From: Deltaproteobacteria bacterium
Lineage (GTDB): Bacteria > Desulfobacterota > Binatia > HRBIN30
Length of the DNA: 49,134 nucleotides
Assembly (NCBI GenBank): GCA_016200585.1
Contig: JACQEN010000106.1
Location: forward strand, 1-49,134
Direction of reading: 5' to 3'
Shown: one piece after another, positions 1-8,597 of the stretch
How the letters are laid out: every line of letters begins with the position of its first letter
How positions within the stretch are numbered: the first letter of the stretch is position 1
Position numbers and translations under genes: made by a program
The notes under the pieces: model-generated
The model's input: the letters and a program-made list of their open reading frames with translations, nothing else
Databases searched by the model: none
What the model was told of the DNA's origin: nothing

Positions 1-614
1 ACGCGATCGCCGAGAGTCATCGCTTCGACTTGATCGTGGGTCACGTAGATCATCGTCGTTCGCATACGTTGTTGCAGGTCTTTGATCTCGGCGCGCACAT
101 GCACGCGCAGCTTGGCATCGAGGTTGGAGAGCGGCTCGTCGAGCAGGAAAACGCTCGGCTCGCGCACCAGGGCGCGGCCCATGGCGACGCGCTGGCGCTG
201 GCCGCCCGACAGCTGCTTCGGCAAGCGCTCGAGCAGCTGCGTGATTTCCAGCAAAGCCGCGACGCGCTTCACCTGCTCGGCGCGCTGCCCGCGTGCCATG
301 CGGCGCATCTTCAACGGAAATTCGAGATTGGCGCGTGCCGTCATGTGCGGGTAGAGCGCATAGTCTTGAAACACCATGGCGACGTTGCGCGCTTGCGGCG
401 ATAGGTCGTTAGCCACCGCGTCGCCGATCCGCAGTGTGCCGCCGGTGATCGACTCCAGCCCCGCAAGCAAGCGCAGAAGGGTCGACTTGCCACAGCCCGA
501 CGGCCCGACCAGCACCAACAACTCCCCGTCGGCGATCTCGAGGTTGCAGTCGCTCAGCGCCTGCACGCCGTTCGGGTAGACTTTATCGACATGCTCGAAG
601 CGAACGCTTGCCAT
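1..614 (-). CDS. ABC transporter ATP-binding protein, sugar/glycerol-3-phosphate importer type (3' end outside window)
   Basis: Reading the minus strand from the ATG at 614 gives about 204 residues before the window edge. In order are a Walker [10 protein letters not shown], a Q-loop followed by DYALYPHMT, the signature LSGGQRQR, a Walker [12 protein letters not shown] and the switch-region YVTHDQVEA. This order and wording is that of MalK/UgpC/MsmX ATPases of CUT1 importers, which energise uptake of oligosaccharides or glycerol-3-phosphate at the inner membrane. The C-terminal regulatory OB-fold domain that would help name the substrate lies outside the window. It follows the GST gene by 27 bp on the same strand. 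The family is sure, the substrate is not. Confidence 0.9.
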   Translation of the reverse strand, partial: MASVRFEHVDKVYPNGVQALSDCNLEIADGELLVLVGPSGCGKSTLLRLLAGLESITGGTLRIGDAVANDLSPQARNVAMVFQDYALYPHMTARANLEFPLKMRRMARGQRAEQVKRVAALLEITQLLERLPKQLSGGQRQRVAMGRALVREPSVFLLDEPLSNLDAKLRVHVRAEIKDLQQRMRTTMIYVTHDQVEAMTLGDR

Positions 615-641
615 CGGTTGAACGGCAGCTCCTATCCACGT

Positions 642-1331
642 TCATTTTTGCAGAATCGTCTGGGCGTTCTTGGCGAACTCCTTGGCGGCATCGCCTTCGG
701 TTTGATCGGTGAGGTTTGGAATCTTGAACGGCACCGCGACGCCCTTTTGGCAAGCTGGGCGGGCGCTCATGGCGTCCATCCAGCGGCGCAGGTGGTCGAG
801 TCCGTCGATGTTGACCCCCGACCATTTGTAGGTGCGGACCCACGACCAATTGGCGATGTCGGCAATCGAATAGCCGCCGGCCAGCCATTGGTGATCGGCC
901 AGGCGGGTGTTGAGGACTTCAAACAAACGGCGCGATTCGTTCTGGTAGCGGTCGATTGCCGATTGGATCTTCTCGGGGAAGTAGCGGAAGAAGACGTTGG
1001 CCTGGCCCATCATAGGGCCGATGCCGCCCATCTGGAACATGAGCCATTGAATGACCAGCGAGCGGCCTTTGGGGTCGCTGGGCATGAGGCGTCCGGTTTT
1101 CTCCGCCAGGTAGATGAGAATGGCGCCGGACTCGAAGACCGCGAAGTTGTCGGCGTCGCGGTCGACGATGGTCGGGATGCGGCCATTGGGGTTGAGCTTG
1201 AGATATTCGGGTTGTTTCTGGTCGCCTGCCATTAGGTTGATGACGTGTACTTCATAAGGCAGCTCGAGCTCCTCGAGGGTAATAGAGGCTTTCCAGCCGT
1301 TGGGTGTCGGGGCGGTGTAGAGATCGATCAT
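642..1331 (-). CDS. Glutathione S-transferase family protein, YfcG/YghU-like
   Basis: A 229-residue protein beginning [14 protein letters not shown], the usual N-terminus of nu-class (YfcG-like) GSTs. The thioredoxin-fold half includes [11 protein letters not shown] (the cis-Pro loop) and [15 protein letters not shown] (the glutathione-binding Glu-Ser). The all-helical half contains the family's conserved SIADIA. These enzymes act on glutathione conjugates or on disulfides; the exact substrate cannot be told from sequence. The start is supported by AAGGAG a few bases upstream of the ATG. The gene lies 27 bp upstream of the truncated ABC ATPase gene and probably shares its transcript. Confidence 0.9.
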   Translation of the reverse strand: MIDLYTAPTPNGWKASITLEELELPYEVHVINLMAGDQKQPEYLKLNPNGRIPTIVDRDADNFAVFESGAILIYLAEKTGRLMPSDPKGRSLVIQWLMFQMGGIGPMMGQANVFFRYFPEKIQSAIDRYQNESRRLFEVLNTRLADHQWLAGGYSIADIANWSWVRTYKWSGVNIDGLDHLRRWMDAMSARPACQKGVAVPFKIPNLTDQTEGDAAKEFAKNAQTILQK

Positions 1332-1532
1332 CCGGAATTCTCCTTTCGAGGTCTACGGCACGTCTACATCTGCCAATAGCCTAATGCGAGAGACGCCGGC
1401 GATTCCGCTTTCCGACTACGCTGCCGGGTGACGCCGGACGCGGCAGCGGGGCTGTTTCACGACAACGCGGCATTTCTGTTGCGACGCTGATGGCATTTGG
1501 CACGAGGATAACTACGACTTGCGCCTTACCGC

Positions 1533-2561
1533 TCACTGCGCCGGCGCCGAGCGATCCGGGCGCCACTGTTGGCCGAGGTTGAGGATGCGCTGCAGCAGTC
1601 CTTGGTACGAGATGCCGATGCGTTCCGCAGATTCGGCGAAGTCTTCACCGAAGGCGAGCTGCGGGTTGGGGTTGGCTTCCAGAACGTACAGCTTGCCGTT
1701 GTCGTCCAAACGCAGGTCGATGCGGGCGTAACCGTTCAGGCCCAGGGCGCGGTAGACGCGTTTGCACAGGCGCTGCACGTTCTGCGCCGCTTCCGGCGGA
1801 AGCTGGGCCTGGTCGGTCTTGATGCCGTGCTTCTTCTGATACTTCGTGCTCCACTTCACGCGGTCGGTGGCGATGTGCCAGACATCGTCGGGCATCTTGG
1901 TGAACAGCAGCTCCCAGACCGGGAACACTTGCAGGCGGTCGTTGCCGACGATGCCGACGTAGAGCTCGCGTCCTTCGATGTAGCGTTCGACGATGGCGTC
2001 GGTGCCGCTGGTTTCGTGGATGAAGCGCACGCGCTCGGCGAGCTTGGCGTCGCTGTCGACGACCGAGGCCTGCGAGATGCCGATGGACCCTTCGTTGACC
2101 AGCGATTTCACGATCAATGGAAAGGCGAGTCGATGCGGGCGACGCACGCTACGGCCGCGGCGAAAGACGGCGAAGTCGGGAACCGGAATGCGATGGTACG
2201 CCAGGAGCTGCTTCGATAATCCCTTGTCGCGCGCCAACAGCAAGCCGCGCGAGCTGCAGCCGGTGTAGGCAAGTCGCAGCAGCTCGAGATAGGCGACGAT
2301 GTTTTGATCGAACACCGGCACGTTGTGGAAGAACTCCAGCAGGTTGAAGACGATGTGCGGGCGGAACTCGTCGGCAGCGGTGCGCACGACGCGCAGGTCC
2401 TCGGCCACACCCAGCTTGTGAACTTCATGCCCCATGCTGCGCAGCGTCGCGACGACGTCGAACTCGGTCTTCCAATCGACCGTCATCAGATCGTGACCTG
2501 CCTGGTCATCCGGCGGCATCAGCTCCTGATGCATGAGGGCAAGGACACGCAGAGGTTTCAT
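1533..2561 (-). CDS. ATP-grasp ligase, D-alanine-D-alanine ligase-like
   Basis: The frame is open further upstream, but I place the start at the ATG at 2561. That ATG overlaps the TGA of the preceding metallopeptidase gene (ATGA), which implies translational coupling. The resulting 342-residue protein shows a Ddl-like ATP-grasp fold: a Rossmann-like N-terminal part, the nucleotide-binding FPLIVKSLVNEGSIGIS near residues 147-163, EGRELYVGIVG, and the metal-binding YVLEANPNPQ near 292-301. Relatives ligate amino acids or peptides through an acyl-phosphate. It has no mur or fts neighbours, so a role in cell-wall D-Ala-D-Ala is unlikely; peptide or amino-acid ligation paired with the adjacent peptidase is inferred. 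The true substrate is unknown. Confidence 0.85.
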   Translation of the reverse strand: MKPLRVLALMHQELMPPDDQAGHDLMTVDWKTEFDVVATLRSMGHEVHKLGVAEDLRVVRTAADEFRPHIVFNLLEFFHNVPVFDQNIVAYLELLRLAYTGCSSRGLLLARDKGLSKQLLAYHRIPVPDFAVFRRGRSVRRPHRLAFPLIVKSLVNEGSIGISQASVVDSDAKLAERVRFIHETSGTDAIVERYIEGRELYVGIVGNDRLQVFPVWELLFTKMPDDVWHIATDRVKWSTKYQKKHGIKTDQAQLPPEAAQNVQRLCKRVYRALGLNGYARIDLRLDDNGKLYVLEANPNPQLAFGEDFAESAERIGISYQGLLQRILNLGQQWRPDRSAPAQ

Positions 2562-3682
2562 AACCACACTCGATGTTGGCCGCTGTGCAGGTAGTTCATC
2601 GCCTGTACGGTGAGCAAGACGGTAAATTGTAATTCCGTTTGTTCTTCCGACTGCGTCAATCGCAGGTTGAGCTCGCGGCAACGCTGGATGATCTCACCCA
2701 GGACCTGATCGATCGTGTATTGGTACGCGCCCGTCCACCGCGCCACCGTGCGGCGCACTTGCGGTCGGATGCGCTTGAGGAAACGAGCGGCATGCAAGTT
2801 GCGTTCGTGCGCCGGCGCGTCGGAAAACAATCGTCGCAGATCGCTGTCGAACGATTGCGACACGCCGATGCCATAACGTTCGCGCCGCTCGCGGTAATGT
2901 GTGCGCAACGTCTTGCGCAGACTGCGCAACGAATCGACACGCCGGCCGGTCGTGACCGTGGGCTCGCGCACGCCGATCTCGTGCATCAGGCTCTCGACGT
3001 ATTGCAGCTTTTTCAAGGCCGTCGGCCACTCGGCGTATTTCTCGCGCCACTGCGAACCGGGCGTCAACCACACGGCAAACGTCTCGGCGAAATCCTCGTC
3101 GGGGTGGCTCTGCGCATACCAGGGTTCGAGATGCAGGACGAAGCTCTTGCTGTACGGCCGCGGGACATAGTGTTCGGGATACTCCTGCGACGATTTGCCG
3201 AACAACTCCTGACGGCGCCGCCGGCGGCGCAAGCCGTAGGCATTGTCGATGGCGTGGCCGGTCTCGTGGCGCAAGATGCGCATGCACCACTCGGTGGTGC
3301 CTCCTTCGACTTCGAGCATTTGATTGAGCTCGAGCCGAGCCAGACGTGGATGGGCCAGGTAGAAGGGGACGGCGACGCCGGGTACGCCGTCGGGCGTGAA
3401 CCACTCGTTGGAGAGCCAGAAGAAGGGACGGAAGCGGATCCCATTGGCCTCGAGCTCGGAATAGAGCTGATCGATGTGCGTTTGCAGCTCGCTGCCGGGG
3501 ATGCCGATGTCGAGGTCGCACATGCGGACCTCGAGCAGCCGTTCGTCGGGCCAGTCGATCTCTCCCGGGTTGATGCGCGTTGCCCTTGGTACGGGATTGC
3601 CGACCGGGCCGATCGGCGCGGGCTCGGCTTGCGGCGCGTCCTCCGGCTTTGCCTCGTCGGCAGGTGTGATCGTCTCCCCCAT
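2558..3682 (-). CDS. Putative zinc metallopeptidase (Peptidase_Mx-like)
   Basis: From the ATG at 3682, which has an AGGA a few bases upstream, the protein is about 374 residues. The frame extends 45 bp further upstream, but that start lacks a good ribosome site. HETGH near residues 139-143 is a zincin HExxH motif. HPDEDFAETF near 194-203 supplies a likely third ligand and matches the putative zinc-binding metallopeptidase family (PF15887 type). Residues 1-40 are low-complexity and rich in Ala, Pro and Glu. There is no signal peptide, so it is probably cytoplasmic. Its stop codon overlaps the start of the ATP-grasp gene, so the two are made together. Family fairly sure, substrate unknown. Confidence 0.8.
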   Translation of the reverse strand: MGETITPADEAKPEDAPQAEPAPIGPVGNPVPRATRINPGEIDWPDERLLEVRMCDLDIGIPGSELQTHIDQLYSELEANGIRFRPFFWLSNEWFTPDGVPGVAVPFYLAHPRLARLELNQMLEVEGGTTEWCMRILRHETGHAIDNAYGLRRRRRRQELFGKSSQEYPEHYVPRPYSKSFVLHLEPWYAQSHPDEDFAETFAVWLTPGSQWREKYAEWPTALKKLQYVESLMHEIGVREPTVTTGRRVDSLRSLRKTLRTHYRERRERYGIGVSQSFDSDLRRLFSDAPAHERNLHAARFLKRIRPQVRRTVARWTGAYQYTIDQVLGEIIQRCRELNLRLTQSEEQTELQFTVLLTVQAMNYLHSGQHRVWL

Positions 3683-3904
3683 GGTTTTCCTGCGAGCCCA
3701 GATTGGCAGCCAGGCCGCCGTTGTCAAACCGGAGAACGAGCCGTCCCTCCGAGACGGCGCCGGAAAGGATGGCGCCTCCCCAGGGTGAACGGAATTCGTT
3801 CATGAAGGAGCTTATGTACCGTTTGCCCTGAGGTCGCGTCTTCCCAGCGACCGTCTCGAAGGGCGCGATCCCCATCGAAACCCTTCACTGACTGGCATTG
3901 AGGG

Positions 3905-5683
3905 CTAGGCTGCTTCCTTGGTACGCGTGCTCGGTCGGCCGAGATGGTTCTCGACGATTTCGATAGAAACCACCCCTGCGGCGAGCCGTCTCGCGGGTCC
4001 GAGGCGCGACAGGTGAAAGACGCAGACGGCGGTTGCGAAGCCGACCGTGACCACGGCGAGCACCGGCAGCGCCCCGGGATCCATTTCGAGGTCGGTCACT
4101 CGGGTGGCGGCGACCAGGGCTGCGAGAATCGCGACGCTGATCGCTCCGAGAGCCGCGATCCAAACGTCGCGCACGATGGAGAACTTGCCGCCTTTGACGA
4201 ACCGTCCGAGCTCGCGGCGTGAAAAATGGTCCAGGAACCAGCCGGTTTGTTCATCGACCGAGCGCGAACGCGCCGGCGCCAGCCTCTGGCCGGTCAACGG
4301 GTCGATTGCTTCGAGCCCTTGGCGATGTTGCTCGACGCCGTACAGGATGGCGCGGTGTACCTTTTCGTCGATCGGGAAGCGCCAGGCGATACAGAATGCC
4401 AGGCAGGCAAACACCGCCGGCGTCAACGCGAAGATCGTCTTGATGGCAAACACGACTTGCGGGGTTTGAACGGCATTCGGCACGTATCCGATCGAGCCGA
4501 GAATGGCGATCGGTACGGCGGCACTGGGAATGGCGACGAACTTGGGTAACATCGCCCAGAAGGCGGAGTACTGTGCCTCGCGACGCTTGCCGGTGTGCAA
4601 CTCGTCGTAGTCGATGACATCGGCCTGCATGGCAGGCCCGAGGAACAACCCGGCACCGAAGCTCGACCCGGCCCAGCTGATGAGGATCAGCAGCGGCACG
4701 GTGTCGCCCTCGCCGAGGAAGAACATCGCCGCACCACCGGTGACGCCCATGAAGAAGCTGACGAGCCAAGTCGGTCGCTTACCGAAGCGACGCGCCGCCG
4801 CAACCCACAGCGGCAGACAGATGAAGCCCGCCGCGAAATAGGCGCCGAGAAAGATCGCCAGCCAGCGCGCCTCGTTCTCCGGGCGAATGACGTAGGCGTT
4901 GAAGTACGGCATCAACGTCCCGGGGATGGCGCCGGTGACGCTACTGACGACATAGGTTGCCAGCAGAATGCGAAACGGGCGATTGCGCAACGCCCGCCGC
5001 ACGCCCGGGACGAATGGATTCGATTCACGTGCCGTGAAATCCGGGCGCTCGCGCACGCGCCAAACCAATAGCCAGCAGAAGAGGGTCAGAAGGACCGCAA
5101 AAAAGATCCCGATGGCAGCAAACGAGTCGCGTTCGCTCAAACCGCCGGTACTCATCAACAGCCCCGGGGCAATCGACGCGCCGATGGTGCCGAGAATGCT
5201 GAAGCCTTCGCGCACCCCGAACAGCCGAGAGCGCTCGTGGTAATCGAGCGTCAACTCCGGGCCCAAGGCCCAGTAGGGCAGGCCGTAGGCGGTGTGGAAG
5301 ACCGAGTACAAGATGAACATGCTGCCGAACCAAAGCGCCGCGCCGCCACGCGACAAGCCGGCGGGCGGTGTGAACAGCGCCCAAAATGCCAAGGCGGCGA
5401 TCGGCGCGAACAGCGCGATGTAGGGTCGCCGGCGCCCGAAGCGAGTTCTCCCGCGATCCGATAGCCAGCCAAAGAACGGATCGCTCAACGCGTCCATCGC
5501 GCGCGCTACGGCGATCGCGATCGCCATATAACCCAAGGGCACGAGAACGACGTCCGAGTAGAACTTCGGCATGTGGATGAGGATCGGCACAAGCATCGCA
5601 GCGCCTGCAAAACTGGGAGCGCCGTAGAGCAAGAGTGTGCCGAAGGGGACACGTTCAGTTCTTTTCGATGGAACGGGGGGCAT
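3905..5683 (-). CDS. MFS-type transporter, GPH (MelB-like) sugar:cation symporter family
   Basis: About 592 residues with some twelve hydrophobic segments. The N-terminal half has the GPH signature MDALSDPFFGWLSD followed by RTRFGRRRPYI, the cation/sugar-site region of MelB relatives. The middle has DVIDYDELHTGKRREA, also typical of this family. It is therefore an inner-membrane symporter for a sugar, glycoside or similar solute. It is longer than the usual 450-500 residues: after the MFS core come a hydrophilic stretch (about 460-500) and two further hydrophobic segments. I chose ATG 5683; the frame also offers TTG at 5686. No catabolic genes adjoin, so the substrate is open. Confidence 0.85.
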   Translation of the reverse strand: MPPVPSKRTERVPFGTLLLYGAPSFAGAAMLVPILIHMPKFYSDVVLVPLGYMAIAIAVARAMDALSDPFFGWLSDRGRTRFGRRRPYIALFAPIAALAFWALFTPPAGLSRGGAALWFGSMFILYSVFHTAYGLPYWALGPELTLDYHERSRLFGVREGFSILGTIGASIAPGLLMSTGGLSERDSFAAIGIFFAVLLTLFCWLLVWRVRERPDFTARESNPFVPGVRRALRNRPFRILLATYVVSSVTGAIPGTLMPYFNAYVIRPENEARWLAIFLGAYFAAGFICLPLWVAAARRFGKRPTWLVSFFMGVTGGAAMFFLGEGDTVPLLILISWAGSSFGAGLFLGPAMQADVIDYDELHTGKRREAQYSAFWAMLPKFVAIPSAAVPIAILGSIGYVPNAVQTPQVVFAIKTIFALTPAVFACLAFCIAWRFPIDEKVHRAILYGVEQHRQGLEAIDPLTGQRLAPARSRSVDEQTGWFLDHFSRRELGRFVKGGKFSIVRDVWIAALGAISVAILAALVAATRVTDLEMDPGALPVLAVVTVGFATAVCVFHLSRLGPARRLAAGVVSIEIVENHLGRPSTRTKEAA

Positions 5684-6036
5684 CAAAGAAGACCGGCGGC
5701 AGAGTTACCGTGCGCCGCGGCCTTAGGCAACCCGCAATTGGGCGCTCGGGTGGTTCTCAGTTTGATCACAGAGCGGATGGGCTGACGATTTCGAGGCCGC
5801 TCCTCTTGCTCCCCTCTCCGCCGCGGAGAGGGGCCACCGACCCGTCTTTCGAATCCCCCTTTCCGCGTCGGGAAGGGGCCAGAGGTTAGGTCTTGAGCGA
5901 AGGCGCGCATGGAAATCACCCCAAAATGATCCAGGGAAAATCGACTGAGAGACTACCGGCGCCCGCAGTCGGTCGATTGTCGAATTCCCCGCGCTGGCCT
6001 CTGGCAGCCCTTTCATCGAGGCGGTAGCTTGATCGG
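5684..6036. other. Intergenic region between divergent genes
   Basis: These 353 bases separate the minus-strand symporter gene from the plus-strand helicase gene. I find no convincing coding frame. The notable content is the pair of GC-rich hairpins near 5811-5878, listed separately. Promoters for both flanking genes must lie here, but I could not read clear -35/-10 boxes. Confidence 0.5.
5811..5878. repeat. Two adjacent GC-rich palindromes, REP-like
   Basis: The first is a perfect inverted repeat: CCCCTCTCCG (5811-5820), CCG loop, CGGAGAGGGG (5824-5833). About 22 bases on, a related imperfect one pairs CCCCTTTCC (5856-5864) with GGAAGGGG (5871-5878). Similar CCCCTCTCC..GGAGAGGGG palindromes are common dispersed extragenic repeats in many proteobacterial-type genomes. 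Here the pair sits between divergent genes, so termination is not its obvious job. Confidence 0.6.
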
Positions 6037-8580
6037 GTGCCCGCATCCATCGTTGAGCGCTTCACGCGTGCGGCGGCCGACGTTTTGCGCGCCGCGATCG
6101 TCGATGCCGGCGGCAACGAGGTGTTTCTCCTCTGCACCGTCGACGCCGAGTCGCGTGTCGACGGCGTGCGCGTGCTGGCGCGCGGCAACCGCCACGCCGT
6201 GCCGGCGCTGCTACAGACGCCGCGGCCCGGCGAAGTCGTCATTCACAACCATCCGAGTGGGCGGCTGCAGCCTTCGGACGCCGATATCAGCGTTGCTTCG
6301 GCGCTCGGCAACAACGGCGTCGGCGCGTACATCGTCGACAACGACGTCACCGACGTCTACGTCATCGTCGAACCGCACCGACCCGAAGCTTCGGCCGCGT
6401 TGGACAGCGCTGCGACCACGGCGTTGCTCGACCGCGGCGGAGTCGTCGCCAGGCGCCTGCCGGGATACGAACAGCGGCCGCAGCAGCTGCGTATGCTCAG
6501 CGCCGTCGCGGCGGCGTTCAATCACGACGCCACTCTGACGGTCGAGGCCGGCACCGGCACCGGCAAGTCGCTGGCGTACCTGTTGCCGGCGTTGTCATGG
6601 AGCTTACTCAACAAGCAGCGCGTCGTCGTCTCCACCGGGACGATCAATCTGCAGGAACAGCTGGTGCGTAAGGATTTGCCGTTCCTGACAGAGCAGCCCG
6701 GGCTCGAATGCACCACGGCGCTGGTCAAAGGCCGCGGTAACTACCTGTGCCAGCGCAAGGCCGCACAGATCGAGGAGCAACCGGCAGCTCTGATCGAGGA
6801 CGAGGTGGGCCAGGAGCTGCGAGAAATCCTGGCGTGGTCGAAGCGCACCAAAGACGGCAGCCTGAGCGATCTTGCCGTGCGGCCGCGTTTCGAGGTGTGG
6901 GAGCAGGTGGTCTCAGAAAACGACAATTGCCTGCGGGCGCGCTGTCCGTACTACACGACCTGTTTCTTCTACAGTGCGCGCCGCGCCGCCGCCAAGGCCG
7001 ACATCGTGGTGGTCAACCACCATCTGTTGATGGCCGACCTGGCCTTGCGCGAGGAGACCGGCAGCTACGTCCAGAATGCGGTGTTGCCGCCGGCGCAGCG
7101 CATCATCATCGACGAGGCGCACCACCTGGCTGACGTCGCCACCAACTACTTCTCGGCACGACTCACCTTTGCGACCATCGAACGCAACTTCGGCCGCCTG
7201 CGCAGCACGCGCACGGAAACAAAGGGCATTCTCCCTGCCTTGCTGCGCTTGTTGCGATCGTTGCGCGAGCCCGGGCAGCGTCCGGCGGCGGAAGGTGCGG
7301 CGAATTGGATCGAAAGCCGGTTGTTCGGCCGTTGGTTCGAGTTGCTCACCGAAGCCGACCAAATCTTCAACGAGCTGTTGTTCGGGTTCGAAGAGGCGAG
7401 CGGCAAGACGATTGCGCCGGGTGCCGACTTGAAGCTGCGCGTCGTTCCGGGGTTTCGACAAAGCGAATATTGGCAGCGCGTCGAAGCGGAGCTGGGCCGC
7501 CTGGCGGCGGCCCTGGAAGGGTTTGCCGGCGACCTCAACGGCGTCGTCGAACGTCTCGATTCCTTTCCCGACGACGGCGACAAGCAGATCCTCTATCTCA
7601 ATACCGAGCTCAAGGCCGTGCAAGGTCGCATTCTCGCCTTTGCCGCAGGTTTGCGCGGCTTCCTCAAGGAGGATGAAACGGCATGCCGTTGGATCGAAGG
7701 GCAAGAGCGCGGCCGCCGCGGCAAGACGATCGCCTTTTGCGGCGCTCCGATTGAAGTCGGACCGCTGTTGCGCAAAGCGCTGTTCGAGCAATTCCCGACG
7801 GTGATCATGACCTCGGCGACGCTGGCCGTCGACCGGAGCTTCGACTATTTCCATCAACAGGTAGGCCTCGATCAGCTCGCAGCGCGCGAACGGGTGGAAA
7901 CCCTGCGCGTCGAATCACCGTTCGACTTCGACGAACAAGCAATTCTCGCCGTGCCGAGCGACATCCCGGAGCCGACGGATGGACGCTACGAGGCCGCGAC
8001 GCACGAAGCGATTCGCGAGATTCTCGCAGCCACGCGCGGTGGGACGTTTGTTTTGTTCACGGCGTATGGAGCACTCGGCCGCGCCGCGACGGTTCTGCAA
8101 CCCGAGCTCGAGGCGCAGGGTCTCACCCTGTTGCGGCAAGGCAGCATGAATCGGCACCACCTGCTCGAACGTTTCGTCCGCACACCGCGTGCCGTGCTGT
8201 TTGCGACCGATAGCTTCTGGGAGGGCGTCGACGTTCGCGGCGACGCCCTACGCTGCGTGATCATCACGCGCTTGCCGTTCCGTGTTCCGACCGAGCCGAT
8301 CGAGCAAGCACGCGTCGAGGTCATCGAGGAGCGCGGCGGCAACGCCTTCATCGAGCACACCGTTCCGCAGGCGGTGATCAAGCTGAAGCAAGGATTCGGA
8401 AGGTTGATTCGTGCCACCACGGATCGTGGTGCCGTCGTGTTGCTCGACAGCCGAGTGGTGCGTAAACCGTATGGCCGGGTGTTCCTCGATTCACTACCGC
8501 CGGCTCGCCAGCTGATCGCGGAACGGACTCGGGTGTATGCGGCGCTGCGCAAATTTTACGGCAACGCAGCGGGGCAGTGA
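6037..8580 (+). CDS. DinG/XPD-family DNA helicase with N-terminal RadC-like JAB domain
   Basis: Protein of 847 residues from a GTG start with a weak ribosome site. Residues 1-116 are a RadC-type JAB domain with a complete metal site: Glu28, HNHPSG at 70-75 and Ser80-x-x-Asp83. Then comes a DinG-type superfamily 2 helicase: Walker A AGTGTGKS (171-178), four cysteines near 238, 298, 303 and 309 that fit the XPD-type iron-sulfur cluster, IIDEAHH near 356-362, MTSATLAV, FWEGVDVRG and QGFGRLIR. DinG helicases unwind DNA 5' to 3' and act on R-loops, D-loops and G4 DNA. The JAB part could be a nuclease or peptidase, or only a binding module. It ends 17 bp from the convergent phoR. Confidence 0.9.
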   Translation: MPASIVERFTRAAADVLRAAIVDAGGNEVFLLCTVDAESRVDGVRVLARGNRHAVPALLQTPRPGEVVIHNHPSGRLQPSDADISVASALGNNGVGAYIVDNDVTDVYVIVEPHRPEASAALDSAATTALLDRGGVVARRLPGYEQRPQQLRMLSAVAAAFNHDATLTVEAGTGTGKSLAYLLPALSWSLLNKQRVVVSTGTINLQEQLVRKDLPFLTEQPGLECTTALVKGRGNYLCQRKAAQIEEQPAALIEDEVGQELREILAWSKRTKDGSLSDLAVRPRFEVWEQVVSENDNCLRARCPYYTTCFFYSARRAAAKADIVVVNHHLLMADLALREETGSYVQNAVLPPAQRIIIDEAHHLADVATNYFSARLTFATIERNFGRLRSTRTETKGILPALLRLLRSLREPGQRPAAEGAANWIESRLFGRWFELLTEADQIFNELLFGFEEASGKTIAPGADLKLRVVPGFRQSEYWQRVEAELGRLAAALEGFAGDLNGVVERLDSFPDDGDKQILYLNTELKAVQGRILAFAAGLRGFLKEDETACRWIEGQERGRRGKTIAFCGAPIEVGPLLRKALFEQFPTVIMTSATLAVDRSFDYFHQQVGLDQLAARERVETLRVESPFDFDEQAILAVPSDIPEPTDGRYEAATHEAIREILAATRGGTFVLFTAYGALGRAATVLQPELEAQGLTLLRQGSMNRHHLLERFVRTPRAVLFATDSFWEGVDVRGDALRCVIITRLPFRVPTEPIEQARVEVIEERGGNAFIEHTVPQAVIKLKQGFGRLIRATTDRGAVVLLDSRVVRKPYGRVFLDSLPPARQLIAERTRVYAALRKFYGNAAGQ

Positions 8581-8597
8581 ATAAGCCCTCAAGGCGC

